Assembly (NCBI GenBank): GCA_963931865.1
Contig: OZ007516.1
Coordinates: 5,615,897-5,679,896 of the forward strand
DNA from: Axinella damicornis
Lineage: Eukaryota; Porifera; Demospongiae; Axinellida; Axinellidae
DNA length: 64,000 bases
Reading direction: 5' to 3'
Positions 12,353 through 38,500 of the stretch are shown here, in pieces (positions within the stretch are counted from its first letter, which is position 1; each line of letters begins with the position of its first letter). Position numbers and translations under genes: made by a program. The notes beneath the pieces are model-generated. The model was given only the letters and a program-made list of their open reading frames with translations. It made no database searches and was not told where the DNA came from.

Positions 12353-12736
12353 ACACACACACACATGCACAACCACACCCATGCACACCCACACACACAC
12401 ACTTCTTGCCCTCCTGCTGAATCTGCTGATACAGTGAAAGCTTTTGTTGAGATGGCCAGGTACCTTCTGGACCAACCAGGTGTGAAGTTCCTGCTATCAG
12501 AACGATTCTGCCAGGATCCCTTGGAGTCATTTTTTGGGCATCAGCGTTCCAAAGGAGGTCACAATGACAATCCAACTGTCAAACAGTTTTGTGACAACAC
12601 TGTGTCACTGAGAGTGCAAGGAGCAGCTGCCCTAAACCCACTACATGGCAACTGTCGTAAAAGACCAGCAGAACAAATAATCCCAATCGATGACACTCCA
12701 CTACCAAAACGCAAGAGATATACACGCACAAAGTAA
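9689..12736 (+). CDS. P-element/THAP9-type transposase, six exons
   Basis: Exons 9689-9802, 9892-11508, 11649-11795, 11859-12047, 12113-12245 and 12435-12736 join in phase to 833 aa. Such transposases cut and paste DNA with an RNase H-fold catalytic core and, in Drosophila P, a GTP cofactor. Visible family motifs are [15 protein letters not shown] (around residues 409-423; catalytic Asp 409), a GDKAS.NRKFF block near 510 (family SDGAS.NR), [12 protein letters not shown] near 551 and the C-terminal LTKEHV...[15 protein letters not shown] segment. The last exon has [11 protein letters not shown]. Residues 1-38 carry two AT-hook-like GRP cores (GRPKSR, TGRPRK) where THAP9 and Drosophila P have a THAP zinc finger. 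A Cys/His-rich stretch (about 103-205, including CPEC) may bind zinc. The ATG at 9689 is the first after the 'ctgtag' acceptor. No exon holds a frameshift or stop. AATAAA follows at 12801. Confidence 0.9.
12314..12365. repeat. C homopolymer plus (AC)n in transposase intron 5
   Basis: About 25 consecutive C residues are followed by about 13 AC units, just upstream of the last transposase exon. The preceding intron 2 also has a CA-rich stretch (about 11565-11642). The exact C count may be a sequencing artefact. Confidence 0.9.
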
Positions 12737-12800
12737 TTTTGTATACATTATCCATCATACATGTAGAAGGTCAATTCAAAGCTGTTACATGATGTACTCA

Positions 12801-12806
12801 AATAAA
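12801..12806 (+). terminator. Poly(A) signal of the transposase gene
   Basis: 'aataaa' lies 65 bp after the transposase stop and 13 bp before the 3' end of the convergent gene. The two transcripts therefore probably overlap at their 3' ends. Confidence 0.55.
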
Positions 12807-12818
12807 AAAATATAATTA

Positions 12819-13901
12819 TTATTGTGGTGCAGCTTGTGTCTGTTTTTTCAGATCTTTCCGGAGACCCTTTTTCCCCTTGGTGGTGGTGTTGACAGCGCAT
12901 TTATAATTTTCCATCCACATTTTAGACATGCTATATCCTCTAATGGTCAGCCACAACTCAACAACACGCCTCAAAAGTTCCAAGCTGTCTTTATCATCAC
13001 GAATGTCAACAGACAGCAAGCTCCAATAGAACTGAACATCACAATCACCAATAACATGATCAACAATCTTCCCTTTTGAATCCTGTGTAGACGAGGATTG
13101 TAGGTGAGTAGCAAGTCTGTCTCGCATTGCCATTTCTATGGCTACAAACAGGTGAAATGCTTCATCACTAACATCAAAAAGACCACCTCTGTTTACTTTA
13201 TCAATCCACTCCCTTGTATACTCTAAAAGAGACGAAGAGGGTCCCACAGCATGCATGTAGTCGATACATTCTACAAAGGAAGCGGCTTTTTCTCCGGGCT
13301 GTTTCACAAACTGATTGTGTAGCTTCATGCCAACGTAACCACAGGCATAGCGAATAATATTTTGTTCATCTTTGGAGAGGTACATATCACATGTAGGTGT
13401 TCTTTCTTCGGGTTGGGGAATAGAATACATGTCTTTAGCCATGCTCTCAAGTAGCGACTCATTTGTAAGTTCCATCAACAGTGGCTCCTCAATACTGCTA
13501 GCACAGCCAATGTCCTGCAGGAAACCTTTCCACAAAGTGGGCAACCTCTCAGCTCGTATCTTTGCAAAAGAAACCCACAATCTCTCCCTTCGCTGAGATA
13601 ACGTTGCAGGCCCTGGGATGTCTACTGTTCTCTTCAGCAATTTTAGAAGTTCTGCGGAGAAAATAGCAAACCTGTCCTTATTCCGCTCTTTACTACAGGC
13701 TTCCAGAACATCCTCCGCACACTTCTTAACAGCAGCAACTCTAGGGGACTGTATCTTCAGCTCCTTACGGCTGGGTAGTGATAAAATAACCGCAGAAACT
13801 ACATCACAAGCCATGCCAGTTAACGTTAGTCTTGCAGCTTGCCGTAACGCGCGTACTGTTACAGTTCTGCGCCGCTGGGCGCCGCGCCGCGATGTGATCA
13901 C
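12819..13901 (-). CDS. Second gene of the P-like transposon, unknown function
   Basis: A single uninterrupted 360-aa frame on the minus strand begins 36 bp inside the right terminal inverted repeat and runs toward the transposase. The N-terminus is Arg-rich (SRRGAQRRR). The middle has DEQNIIRYACGYVGMKLHNQF (about 180-200) and the end has DCDVQFYWSLLSVDI, ELLRRVVELWLTIRGYS, WMENYK and a Lys-rich tail (KGKKGLRKDLKK). I recall similar unnamed proteins from other invertebrate and fish transposons but can name no family. There is no signal peptide or membrane segment. A length of 1,083 bp without a stop, an extreme 5' position and full enclosure between the repeats argue for a real gene. A role as a DNA-binding or regulatory partner of the transposase is speculation. 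Confidence 0.78.
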   Translation of the reverse strand: MITSRRGAQRRRTVTVRALRQAARLTLTGMACDVVSAVILSLPSRKELKIQSPRVAAVKKCAEDVLEACSKERNKDRFAIFSAELLKLLKRTVDIPGPATLSQRRERLWVSFAKIRAERLPTLWKGFLQDIGCASSIEEPLLMELTNESLLESMAKDMYSIPQPEERTPTCDMYLSKDEQNIIRYACGYVGMKLHNQFVKQPGEKAASFVECIDYMHAVGPSSSLLEYTREWIDKVNRGGLFDVSDEAFHLFVAIEMAMRDRLATHLQSSSTQDSKGKIVDHVIGDCDVQFYWSLLSVDIRDDKDSLELLRRVVELWLTIRGYSMSKMWMENYKCAVNTTTKGKKGLRKDLKKQTQAAPQ

Positions 13902-13936
13902 GTGACCGTAACGAGGACTGCAGAAATTATTTAATG

Positions 13937-13977
13937 ACGTTGCCCATCCCCTTTTCTCCGCGTATATAATCTATGGT
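13937..13977. repeat. Right terminal inverted repeat of the P-like transposon
   Basis: Exact reverse complement of 8508-8548 over 41 bp, ending 'tataatctatggt'. The CACGTG box at 13898-13903, just inside it, could serve the second gene's promoter. Confidence 0.95.
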
Positions 13978-14065
13978 GCCTGTGAGGTCACTGACTTCTG
14001 CTCTGATCTGTGACAGCGAACTTCAGCTCAAGTATGTGCCTGCTGCTAAAAAAATTTACATGAAC

Positions 14066-14336
14066 AAGTAATAAAAAACATTGAAAATGTAACAGGATGT
14101 AGGGATACCAGAACGGCAAAAAGTAAGGAAACAAGGGAGGGATGATCGAACATAACAGTGATGTATACAATACCCCCTACATATCTTTTTTCATTATACA
14201 TGTATATGGAAGAAGATCTCTGTAGGGGGGGTTGTATACATCACTGTTATGTTCGATCATCCCTCCCTTGTTTCCTTACTTTTTGCCGTTCCGGTATCCC
14301 TACATCCTGTTACATTTTCAATGTTTTTTATTACTT
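14066..14336. repeat. Long foldback (116-bp arms, 39-bp loop)
   Basis: 14066-14181 and 14221-14336 are near-perfect reverse complements with only a few mismatches (for example 'caatacccc' against 'ggggggttg'). The loop is 39 bp. Both ends read 'aagtaataaaaaac' outward to inward. There is no coding potential. It is probably a snap-back MITE, and a transcript through it would form a long hairpin. No convincing target duplication was seen. It lies 88 bp outside the P-like transposon. Confidence 0.9.
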
Positions 14337-17300
14337 TATATATATAGGGTGTGACGAACCGGCTCATTTCCAATACACTGTACTAGCTACTGACATATAG
14401 CTACTGGCATCAGCTATCCGAATATAAATGTAGCTAGCTACTAAGCCTATGCTAGCTAATTATAACTGAATAAACAAATCTATATATATATCCAGTGTAA
14501 GCCTCTTTTTTCTGTAGTCATAATTTTGCACTGTGCATTTTCAGTCTGATGTCTGCAGCAAAGAAGCCATGCATGTAGCGATGCCCCTCGAAAGGTCGTG
14601 TATGGTACTCGGCCAGGGGATGTTGAGAAAGTCTTCTTTCTTCTCATAGGAGGAAGGCTAGGTAGCCCTTCTGCTTCGTTCATGGATATTTCCATGATGA
14701 CCTGTACGATTGCAAAATGAGTGCTGACACTCTCAAGGCTCTCCATGTTTGTATTTTATAAAATCTCATCCTCCTCGTGAAATACGGCTAGATGCTTATT
14801 CTGCTACACTATTCACTGTGCAGACAGTACTAGTGCCTCAGCACTATCCAATGTTCGAATTCAGCACAGTGAATAGCGCAACTGTCCGGCTGCCGCTGTC
14901 AGCGGCACCTGAGATCAAGATTTTTGTGAGTGCGCATGCGCATGACTTTTGGACTGAAAGTTCTCACGTGACTTACATGTGAGTTCATCGAACAGGTGTT
15001 TACAGCAAGTTTCGAGATGATGGACTACAAGAGTTTACTCAGGCAATAGTCATATAGAACAGGAGTAGGGTAGATATTTTAGTTTGTTTTTCGTTTCTTA
15101 GATAGTTAGTTCTTTTCAATCACAAGATGTTGTAGGCTTCGTGTTCGCCTCACCGTCGGCGTATCGCCTCCATTTCCCACGTTATGCACAAGTCCAACCG
15201 CCACTGATCCCCTTTGATATGTATGGGTGAGTGAAGATTAAGACTTGAAATCCTTATATTGTAAAGCACTAGCATAATACAGACGTGTTTGTCAGTTTGG
15301 AGCCATAGATAGTAAGATGTACTACCGTGTTGAAAGATGCTGGGCTTTCCATATGCAACATTGCATGGTAAGGTCCCTGGCAGGCCATGCTGTTGTATTC
15401 TAGAACACAGATAGCGATATCACTCCTGATCTGAAGACTGCAAAGATTTATGCCTTCACAAAGTGCTTTTTCTAGGCTGGGTTTAACCTTGATATTGATG
15501 AAGGTAGAGTGATACTCCTTTGTTGGGAGGACTGTACATGTACCAGATCAAACAAGGCAAACCTCTACAGGCTCTTATGTAACTGAGAGCAGTGGCATGA
15601 TATGTGCTGAGTCGGCATAATGTGTATGGGTGTGTTCCAATTAGAGTACCTGTAGTAGGTGAGCTAGTAGTATAGTCTGGTTCCCAGACCCTCATAAGAT
15701 GGTCTGGGAATGAGACTAGTGAGCTGAGTGTTACTGCAGTAGGTTGCTGTGTTGTAGTTAGCAGTGCCAAATTGGTCTAGTTTCTGCTGCCATTGCTGCT
15801 GACATCATCACCTTGAGAAAATTGACGAACGAAAATGGAAAACAGCCTCCATGTTGGTGTACTAGCTTCTATGGCGATCTTGGTGAATGCAATGATGCGC
15901 AAACAATGCTTCTAGTGCATGTTGTATCAAACGAAGTTCTGTAGGCTAAAAACTGTATGAACGCTTACCAGTGATGGAGGGTACGTGTCGATCAGTACTG
16001 CATGTGCAACCTGAGGTGGCAGCACAAGCTTTAGTATACGAAAATGCCACCGCAAATATGTTTACACACTGGCCGAGCAGAGTTGTCTCGAACGTCTGGA
16101 GTCTTGACTTATTGGTGGAGCAAGCCAAGTGGATGATGAAATGATTCAGGGCGTGCTGAACCGACTATGGGCCCACCTTGTGTCCACCTGATGTCACTCA
16201 TGTGATGTACTCTCCTGTATGCTCCCGTTTTTCACCGCTGTTCAGTTTCCGTGCAGTCAACGTGAACAATAGATGGGGCTGGGAGCGGTACTGTGTTGCC
16301 TGTGCCAATGTTTCCCCCAAAACGGACAGGAAAGGGGGTGTGAAAATAGTACAAAATTGAAGAGATCAAAGAACTTAATGCATTCCAATGACCACATCAA
16401 AGGATAATAGGCCAGGAAAGGGGGGAGAGCACCCCTCTACCCCCCTTTGCGGGAAACACTGCTGTGCTTCAGAAACCATGCATGTAGCCTGTGTGGTGTA
16501 TTACTTCATTTGATATTCCAAGTTGTGGGTGACACATTGTCTCTTCTCTCCTGCAGCACACTCTGGCAGCCGATGACACCACACATTTAGAGTGCATTCA
16601 ACTAGACAGGTACACATGGAGCCATTGTGGTAGGATCTAAAATCTCATTACAGTGCACTGAAATTGAACTAGACACTTTGGTAGCACTCTCTGTTTGGGG
16701 GTGGGTATGGCAGTTTCGGTTGTAGTAGTCTCGTTGTAGTGCTGTGATCTTGTGGGCCAAGGCTGCCAATCAATTACTACTGCCTACCTGTTCACCAACC
16801 TGTGGCACTTTCATTGGCAATTTTTCTTCTTTCCATCCAAAAGTTGCTTCCTAGTACATTTGTACCTGTAAACAAGCTGTGTGTCCATTTTGACTTGCTG
16901 ACGTGGCATCATTTATGTCTGTGGCTGAGTGTATTGAATGATTCCAATGTGTGCAGCTGATGTAGATGTACAGGTAGATGTGGCCTGTTTCAGTTGCCAC
17001 AAGTTACAAGTAGGGGATGGGATACCACGTGTACATGATGCCCCATTCCGTTCCTTCATTTCCGGGATGGGGGGGGGGGGGGGGGGGGGGGGGAGTCTAG
17101 CAGCTAGACTAAATTGTGACTGGTGCTGTGCATGTGTATGGCATCTGTGGTCTTGTAACGAAACCTTTTTCTTTGATTCCGCAGGTTTTTTTGTGTGTGT
17201 GCACTGCAGCTTAGAAACAGTTACCGACTATTTATTTTCACTCACAACCAATCAGTTGCCATAGCTACCACAGAACAATCCTTCAGCTGCCAGAAGCCAT

Positions 17301-18319
17301 ACTCACTCACACTGTGCATTAGCCACACCCACCCCACACCGTGTGACCACACCTCTCTGATTCAAATTGGAAGCACATCACCACATACGAGTGAATCAAA
17401 TCACGTCTGGGAATTCAAAATTCCTCTCTCTTATTACAAGTAACGTACGCCGAGCACCAATCTGGGCACAGGTGCAGCACGTACGTACAATTGACCACTT
17501 CCCACGATCAACACTTCTCACAGGCAGAGCTGTATCTGCACTCGCAGGCAATTCACTGTTTGAGTCACCGGGAGCTCTAAGCTCAGTTTCGCATCGAAGC
17601 ATTCATCACTCCGATCACACACACACCGTACACACATCATCTTCTGAAGGCATTTGATACACTTGCGCACAAACACTCGTAATAGACATACACATTTGTG
17701 AACGGATTTTCAGCTCATCCACAACAAGAACACTGTTGCATATCCACCACACATTTCAAGCTCAAAGCTATCCTTCATCATTAAGAGTTTGACGCTAGAC
17801 TTCTGCGAAACTTTCTTTTTCTTCTTGTGCAAGACCAAGTTAGTCCACCAGTGCTGTTTGTTTGGTTGAAGGCTGTACTGGAATCACTGCAGAGGTACAT
17901 TTTGTTTTGTGTTGTAGTAGTTTCATGCCAGTGTCGTCCAATCCCCAGAATATACTCGTACACACATTACATGTATATACCTGTAGTCCCATTCCCAGAC
18001 TCTTCCCTAGTCTCAGTCCCTGACCCTCCCTGGGAACCGGAAGGTGGACATACGTACACATATTGCTTGTGGTCCCTTTCTGAGACTTCCCTGATATACA
18101 CACATTGCATGTCATCCCATTCCAAGATTCGTTCCCTGATACTTCTATACACATTGCATGCAGCATATTGCATGTACATAAGTCGGTGGGCCCAAATGGC
18201 CTCATTCTCAAAATGCACTATTCTCAGACCTCCAAGGAAAGGGAGACCAAGACATACGTGCATTGTGTATGTGCTGCCACAAGCTGTACCAAGTAGTCTC
18301 ATTGCCAACCCTACAGACA
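14337..18319. other. Upstream region of the R3H gene, no supported coding exon
   Basis: About 4 kb that presumably holds promoter and untranslated exons of the R3H gene. Contents include an 11-bp inverted repeat 'attcactgtgc'/'gcacagtgaat' near 14808 and 14863, an NRF-1-like palindrome at 14931, a short foldback near 15674-15718 ('ctggttcccagacc'/'ggtctgggaa') and a run of 25 G at 17069-17093. I see no frame here with family resemblance or matching splice phases. Confidence 0.5.
14931..14942. promoter_or_regulatory. NRF-1-like palindrome
   Basis: 'tgcgcatgcgca' fits the NRF-1 consensus YGCGCAYGCGCR exactly. It may mark the promoter of the downstream R3H gene, but its distance from the first recognised exon (3.4 kb) leaves this open. 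A related 'gcgcatgcgc' occurs inside the foldback element at 44190-44788. Confidence 0.35.
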
Positions 18320-34400
<16,081 letters not shown>

Positions 34401-35503
34401 TCGTGCATTCACACACACCCAACATTAATAAGTATCGGTTTTCAGTTTTCTGATAATTATGGTGGTATGCATTTCTATTAAGATCACATTTTCATTAATT
34501 TATGAATCAGAACTTACACACTCATTATGTAAACAAACTATGCACCTACATGTCACATTTGAGAATTCCACTTCTTACGCAAATGATTTTTTCATTCGGT
34601 TTTGATTGGTGTTGTGCTAGTTCATGTACATGTACATGCATTCCCGATATACAGAATCAAATTACAAACTGGAAAATTAATGTTTGTGTTTTCACCTGGC
34701 TAACTATATAATAGGTGTAGCCTCGTACTAGTCTCATGGGCTAGACACTTTTCCCCATTTGGATGTGTTCCCCAAAACAGGAAATTAATAATGTCTGGCC
34801 CGTGAGATGACATGTGAGACACCTTGTACCCATGCACGGAACATACAGGGGCTGCATGGTGACGCTTGCAGCAACATTTCCGTATGTGCTGATCAGCAGC
34901 TGGTCTTGCATGATTCTGGGTATAGTACTTTCATTACGAATTACAGTTAATTGAATATTCTTTAGCATGTAAAAACGTACATGCAGTTGTAGCCACTGCT
35001 GCTCTATAGCTTCACAAGACTTGCCTCTTGTTGCTGCGCAGCAACCAGAGGCAATTGAGTGGAAGTGGTCCAGGAATTCTAAGGTCCTTGAACAAGCATT
35101 CTTGGCAAGTATTTTCCACTTGCATATAACCATCACCAACAGCTATACAGTCATGTATACCTGCTGCGTGAATTTGAATGCATCTGGTAAGAAATGTAAT
35201 TGTTTACATAATACACTGCACGACTCGGTGTACATACAGGACAGGGAAACCTGCCAAATGTCACCAGGCCCTTTCTACGTTCCACATGTGGCCAGGCCTA
35301 ACCTCGTTCCCAGGCCTCCACGCCCTGCAGCTTACAATAGCTGGACATGGAGGCCTGGGAATGAGGCTAGGCAGGCCAGTCCTTGACTAACAGTTGATGC
35401 ATGATCGCGAAAAGTACCTGATGCATGCATGGCTGGATGACAAGCTGAGTTTCTGCTACACGGCAGTGTGGTATGCATGATTTTTTAACAATTTGACATT
35501 GCA
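34401..35503. other. Convergent intergenic region between the R3H gene and THUMPD1
   Basis: About 1.1 kb between two stop codons that face each other. It is AT-rich, with 'tacatgtacatg' words and a foldback element near 35290-35378. I see no gene. Confidence 0.6.
35290..35378. mobile_element. Foldback element 'taacctcgttcccaggcc'
   Basis: 'taacctcgttcccaggcctcca' from 35299 is mirrored by 'tggaggcctgggaatgaggcta' ending at 35369. The flanks 'ggccaggcc' and 'ggcaggcca' resemble an imperfect target duplication. Same family as 36821-36921. Confidence 0.7.
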
Positions 35504-38500
35504 CTACAATTGTACTCCTGGGGACTCCACTACTGCTGCCCTCTCTGGTTCAGATTCACCCTCACAAGAGGGGTCACCAGTTTCTACAATGTCCGCTACT
35601 TCATCTTTGTCTTCAGGTCTGTGATGGCCTTCTGCTGCCCTCTCTGGTTCAGATTCACCCTCACAAGAGGGGTCACCAGTTTCTACAATGTCCGTTACTT
35701 CATCTTTGTCTTCAGGTCTGTGATGGCCTTCGCGTGAGTCTACACGAGGGCTTGTATCCTTATCCTTAGTAGCACCAACCGCAGGTAATACTTCTCCTGG
35801 CATTGTTGAACCAACACCTTCCTCTGTGGGCTTGGAATCACTATCCTGCAAAGCAGCCTCCATGATGGATTGGATGTTGTACTTCTTCAGCTTATGGAAG
35901 TCTTTCACCACACTCAAACAGCACAGGTTCTGCAGTGAGAGTATACATTCAGCATTCCATAATATTATCCTCAAGAGTGCATCATGACATCATCGTCATT
36001 GGATGACGATGATGTCATCATTGAGTGAACATGAAGTGAGCCCATGTGCTGTTTGCAGCAAAAGTCGATGGCCTGTCTGTGCTGTACAAATATCAAATAG
36101 AAGTACCGACATCATTAAACTTTGGCCTACTGCATACAATATTGAAATCAAGACATGGAGGCCCTACGAAGAAAGACTGCTACTTTCTAAGTCCATTTAT
36201 GTGCATGACGACATTTGGCGCTATGGATCAAAAACAATGGCCCTGCCAGTGCTGACCAAAACCTTTCTACTGTGGAGCCCAGACACGGCCATGTTGTTTG
36301 CACCCTTCAGGTGCACCCACCCACCTCCCCCTGTCCTGCCCTTTCTGCTCACACAGAACGTTTCTCCCAAAGACATTGCCGGAAGGGCCATTGTGAAGCT
36401 GAAAATTAAGTATCATGACGACATTTGCCGCTATGGGTTATTAACTTAAAGGAACATACAGGGACTCGTAGCTATTGGCTACTCCGCTCACCTTCACAAT
36501 TTCCACCAAGACTGTCCTCTCAGGATTGTTGAGGTCAACAGTGTGGGGGAAATCCCCATTCCTTGTCACCATGGAAGCCAGCAGTTGAATGACATCATCA
36601 CGTTTGATCACATTGTTGTTACGAGCCTTGTAACTCACTGCAAACTATGGGAGAAGTGAAACACAACCCATTCACCAACAGTGACGACTTGTGTACTGCC
36701 CCTCTACCACAAATTCTGTCACGCTTCCTTCAAGAGGTGATGTTAGATGTTAAACTGAAAAGTGCTTGTTACATTAGAGAGAGACAGCTAGATGCTCAGC
36801 CAAATCACGTCGAGAACAACTAGCCTCGTTCCCAGGCCATCGCCCAGCTTTTTGTCGCTTGCAGTACGGTAACCGTACTGCAAGCGACGAAAAGCTGGGC
36901 GTGGGACTGGGAACAAGGCTAGAGAACAACTACACCATGAACAATCAACGCATTACATCTCCCTCTCACGTTGCAGATATGCACCTAATAAAGAGCAACT
37001 ACAGTAGCTCTACTTTCACCAACCCTGAGTGGTCGTAGATCGTCAATGTGGAAGTGAGGTTCAAGAACTGCAACTGCATCCTTCTCAATTTCCCCTAGCG
37101 TAGCACGACACACCCTCGCCACGGGGATCACACGCTGACAGAACCTGAGTAAAACATTTGGCTAATCAATATGCTGTATGGCGTTGCTTGATACCCACTT
37201 TATACTACATGTACACGATGAGTCATTCAACGTGATGTGACGATGTTACTAATGCTTACAGGAGATTCACCACATTTACTAGTACTGTGGTGTACATAAC
37301 TGTCATATAAGGGAGCGAGGGCTCGAGGGAGGGAGGGAGGGAGGGAGGGAGGGAGGGAGGGAGGGAGGGAGGGAGGGAGGGAGGGAGGAGGGAGGGAAGA
37401 GATGGAGGGAGGAAGAAGTGGAGGGTGTGAGGGAGGGAGAGAGGGAGGGAGGAAGGAGGGAGAGAGATGAGAGAGGAAGAGAGGGAGAGATGGAGAGGGA
37501 GGGATGGGGGAGGGGAGAGAGAGATGAGGGAGGAAGAGAGGGAGAGAAGGAGAGGGAGGGATGGGAGAGGGGAGAGAGAGATGAGGGAGGAAGAGATGGA
37601 GGGAGGGGAGGAAGAGATGGAGGGAGAGAGGGAGGGAGGAAAGGAGGAGGAAGAAGTGTGGAGAGGGTGAGTTGCACCAAAACTCAAAGTTTACAGTAGT
37701 ATGATACAAATTCTTCCTTTGCACACCTTGATTTGTGGACCTTAGTACTCAGCATCTCACTCAGCATGTAGTGAACCAGCTGGCATGGCTCCACAGGCTC
37801 CCGGCACTTGATGAAGACGACGTGCTTGGCACCGCTGTTCACCGCCTGAAACCTTCTCTCTTTCACCCCCATCCCCTGATGGTAAATGTGTGCATCGGAA
37901 TCCACACAATAAAGTTTGAACAATCAGATTCTGAATCACATCATCTTGACAGGAAACACATAAGTTATCCCTTTCACCACCATAGGCACACACATGATTT
38001 TCAGTTCCCGGATAGACTCAATTTCAATGAAAGCCTGTAGGTTGACTTATACATACATGCTCAAAGAAATACATTGTAGTAGATGTTCTCTCTTTTTCTA
38101 AAACCGAGCAAACAAAACAGGTAAGTGGTGGTGAGAGGGTTAATAACTTCTTTTGTGGGTGTGTCACTTTCAGCAACACAAGGAATGGAGAAAACACAGC
38201 AAGTGATGGAGGCGAAGGGAGAAGAGAGAAATTACTTGCACTGGTACTGTGACAGGGTACTAAGAACAGAGAACCTCCCTTGTCTACCATTCCATTTCAT
38301 TCGTGGGTGCTCAGAACAAGGTCACTAGCCCTACCATACAACAAGTACCTTCAGAGTCTGTATCTCCTTGGCAACAGCAGTTTCAATGTCACCACACTCC
38401 TGGTCACTGGCATCAGATCCACTGCTCTCACCAGTAGTGGTCTCAGGGCCACAGAGGGCATCCGCATACTGGGAAACAGATATACAGATGCAGTGGACCG

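Larger units (their letters stand above)
8508..13977 (+). mobile_element. P-superfamily DNA transposon, apparently intact, two genes
   Basis: A 5,470-bp unit is bounded by perfect 41-bp terminal inverted repeats. It carries a six-exon transposase of the THAP9/P-element type on the plus strand and a 360-aa single-exon gene on the minus strand. The two converge with stops only about 80 bp apart. All transposase exons stay open and all splice sites are canonical, so the copy may be functional. Canonical P elements have 31-bp inverted repeats and leave an 8-bp target duplication. I see no duplication here (left flank 'tcaatcaa', right flank 'gcctgtga'). Calling the unit one transposon rests on the inverted repeats enclosing both genes. 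Confidence 0.85.

Noticed and set aside
14480..14746. 88-codon minus-strand frame upstream of the R3H gene
   Set aside because: No domain signal and no neighbouring exon with matching phase.
36003..36449. 148-codon frame in a THUMPD1 intron, with a 23-bp direct repeat 'catgacgacatttg.cgctatg' inside
   Set aside because: No family resemblance. It sits wholly between two well-supported THUMPD1 exons on the other strand.
37227..37724. Ser/Pro/Leu- and Arg/Glu/Gly-rich frames
   Set aside because: GGGA low-complexity DNA read in several frames; the same applies at 43000, 45200 and 55450.
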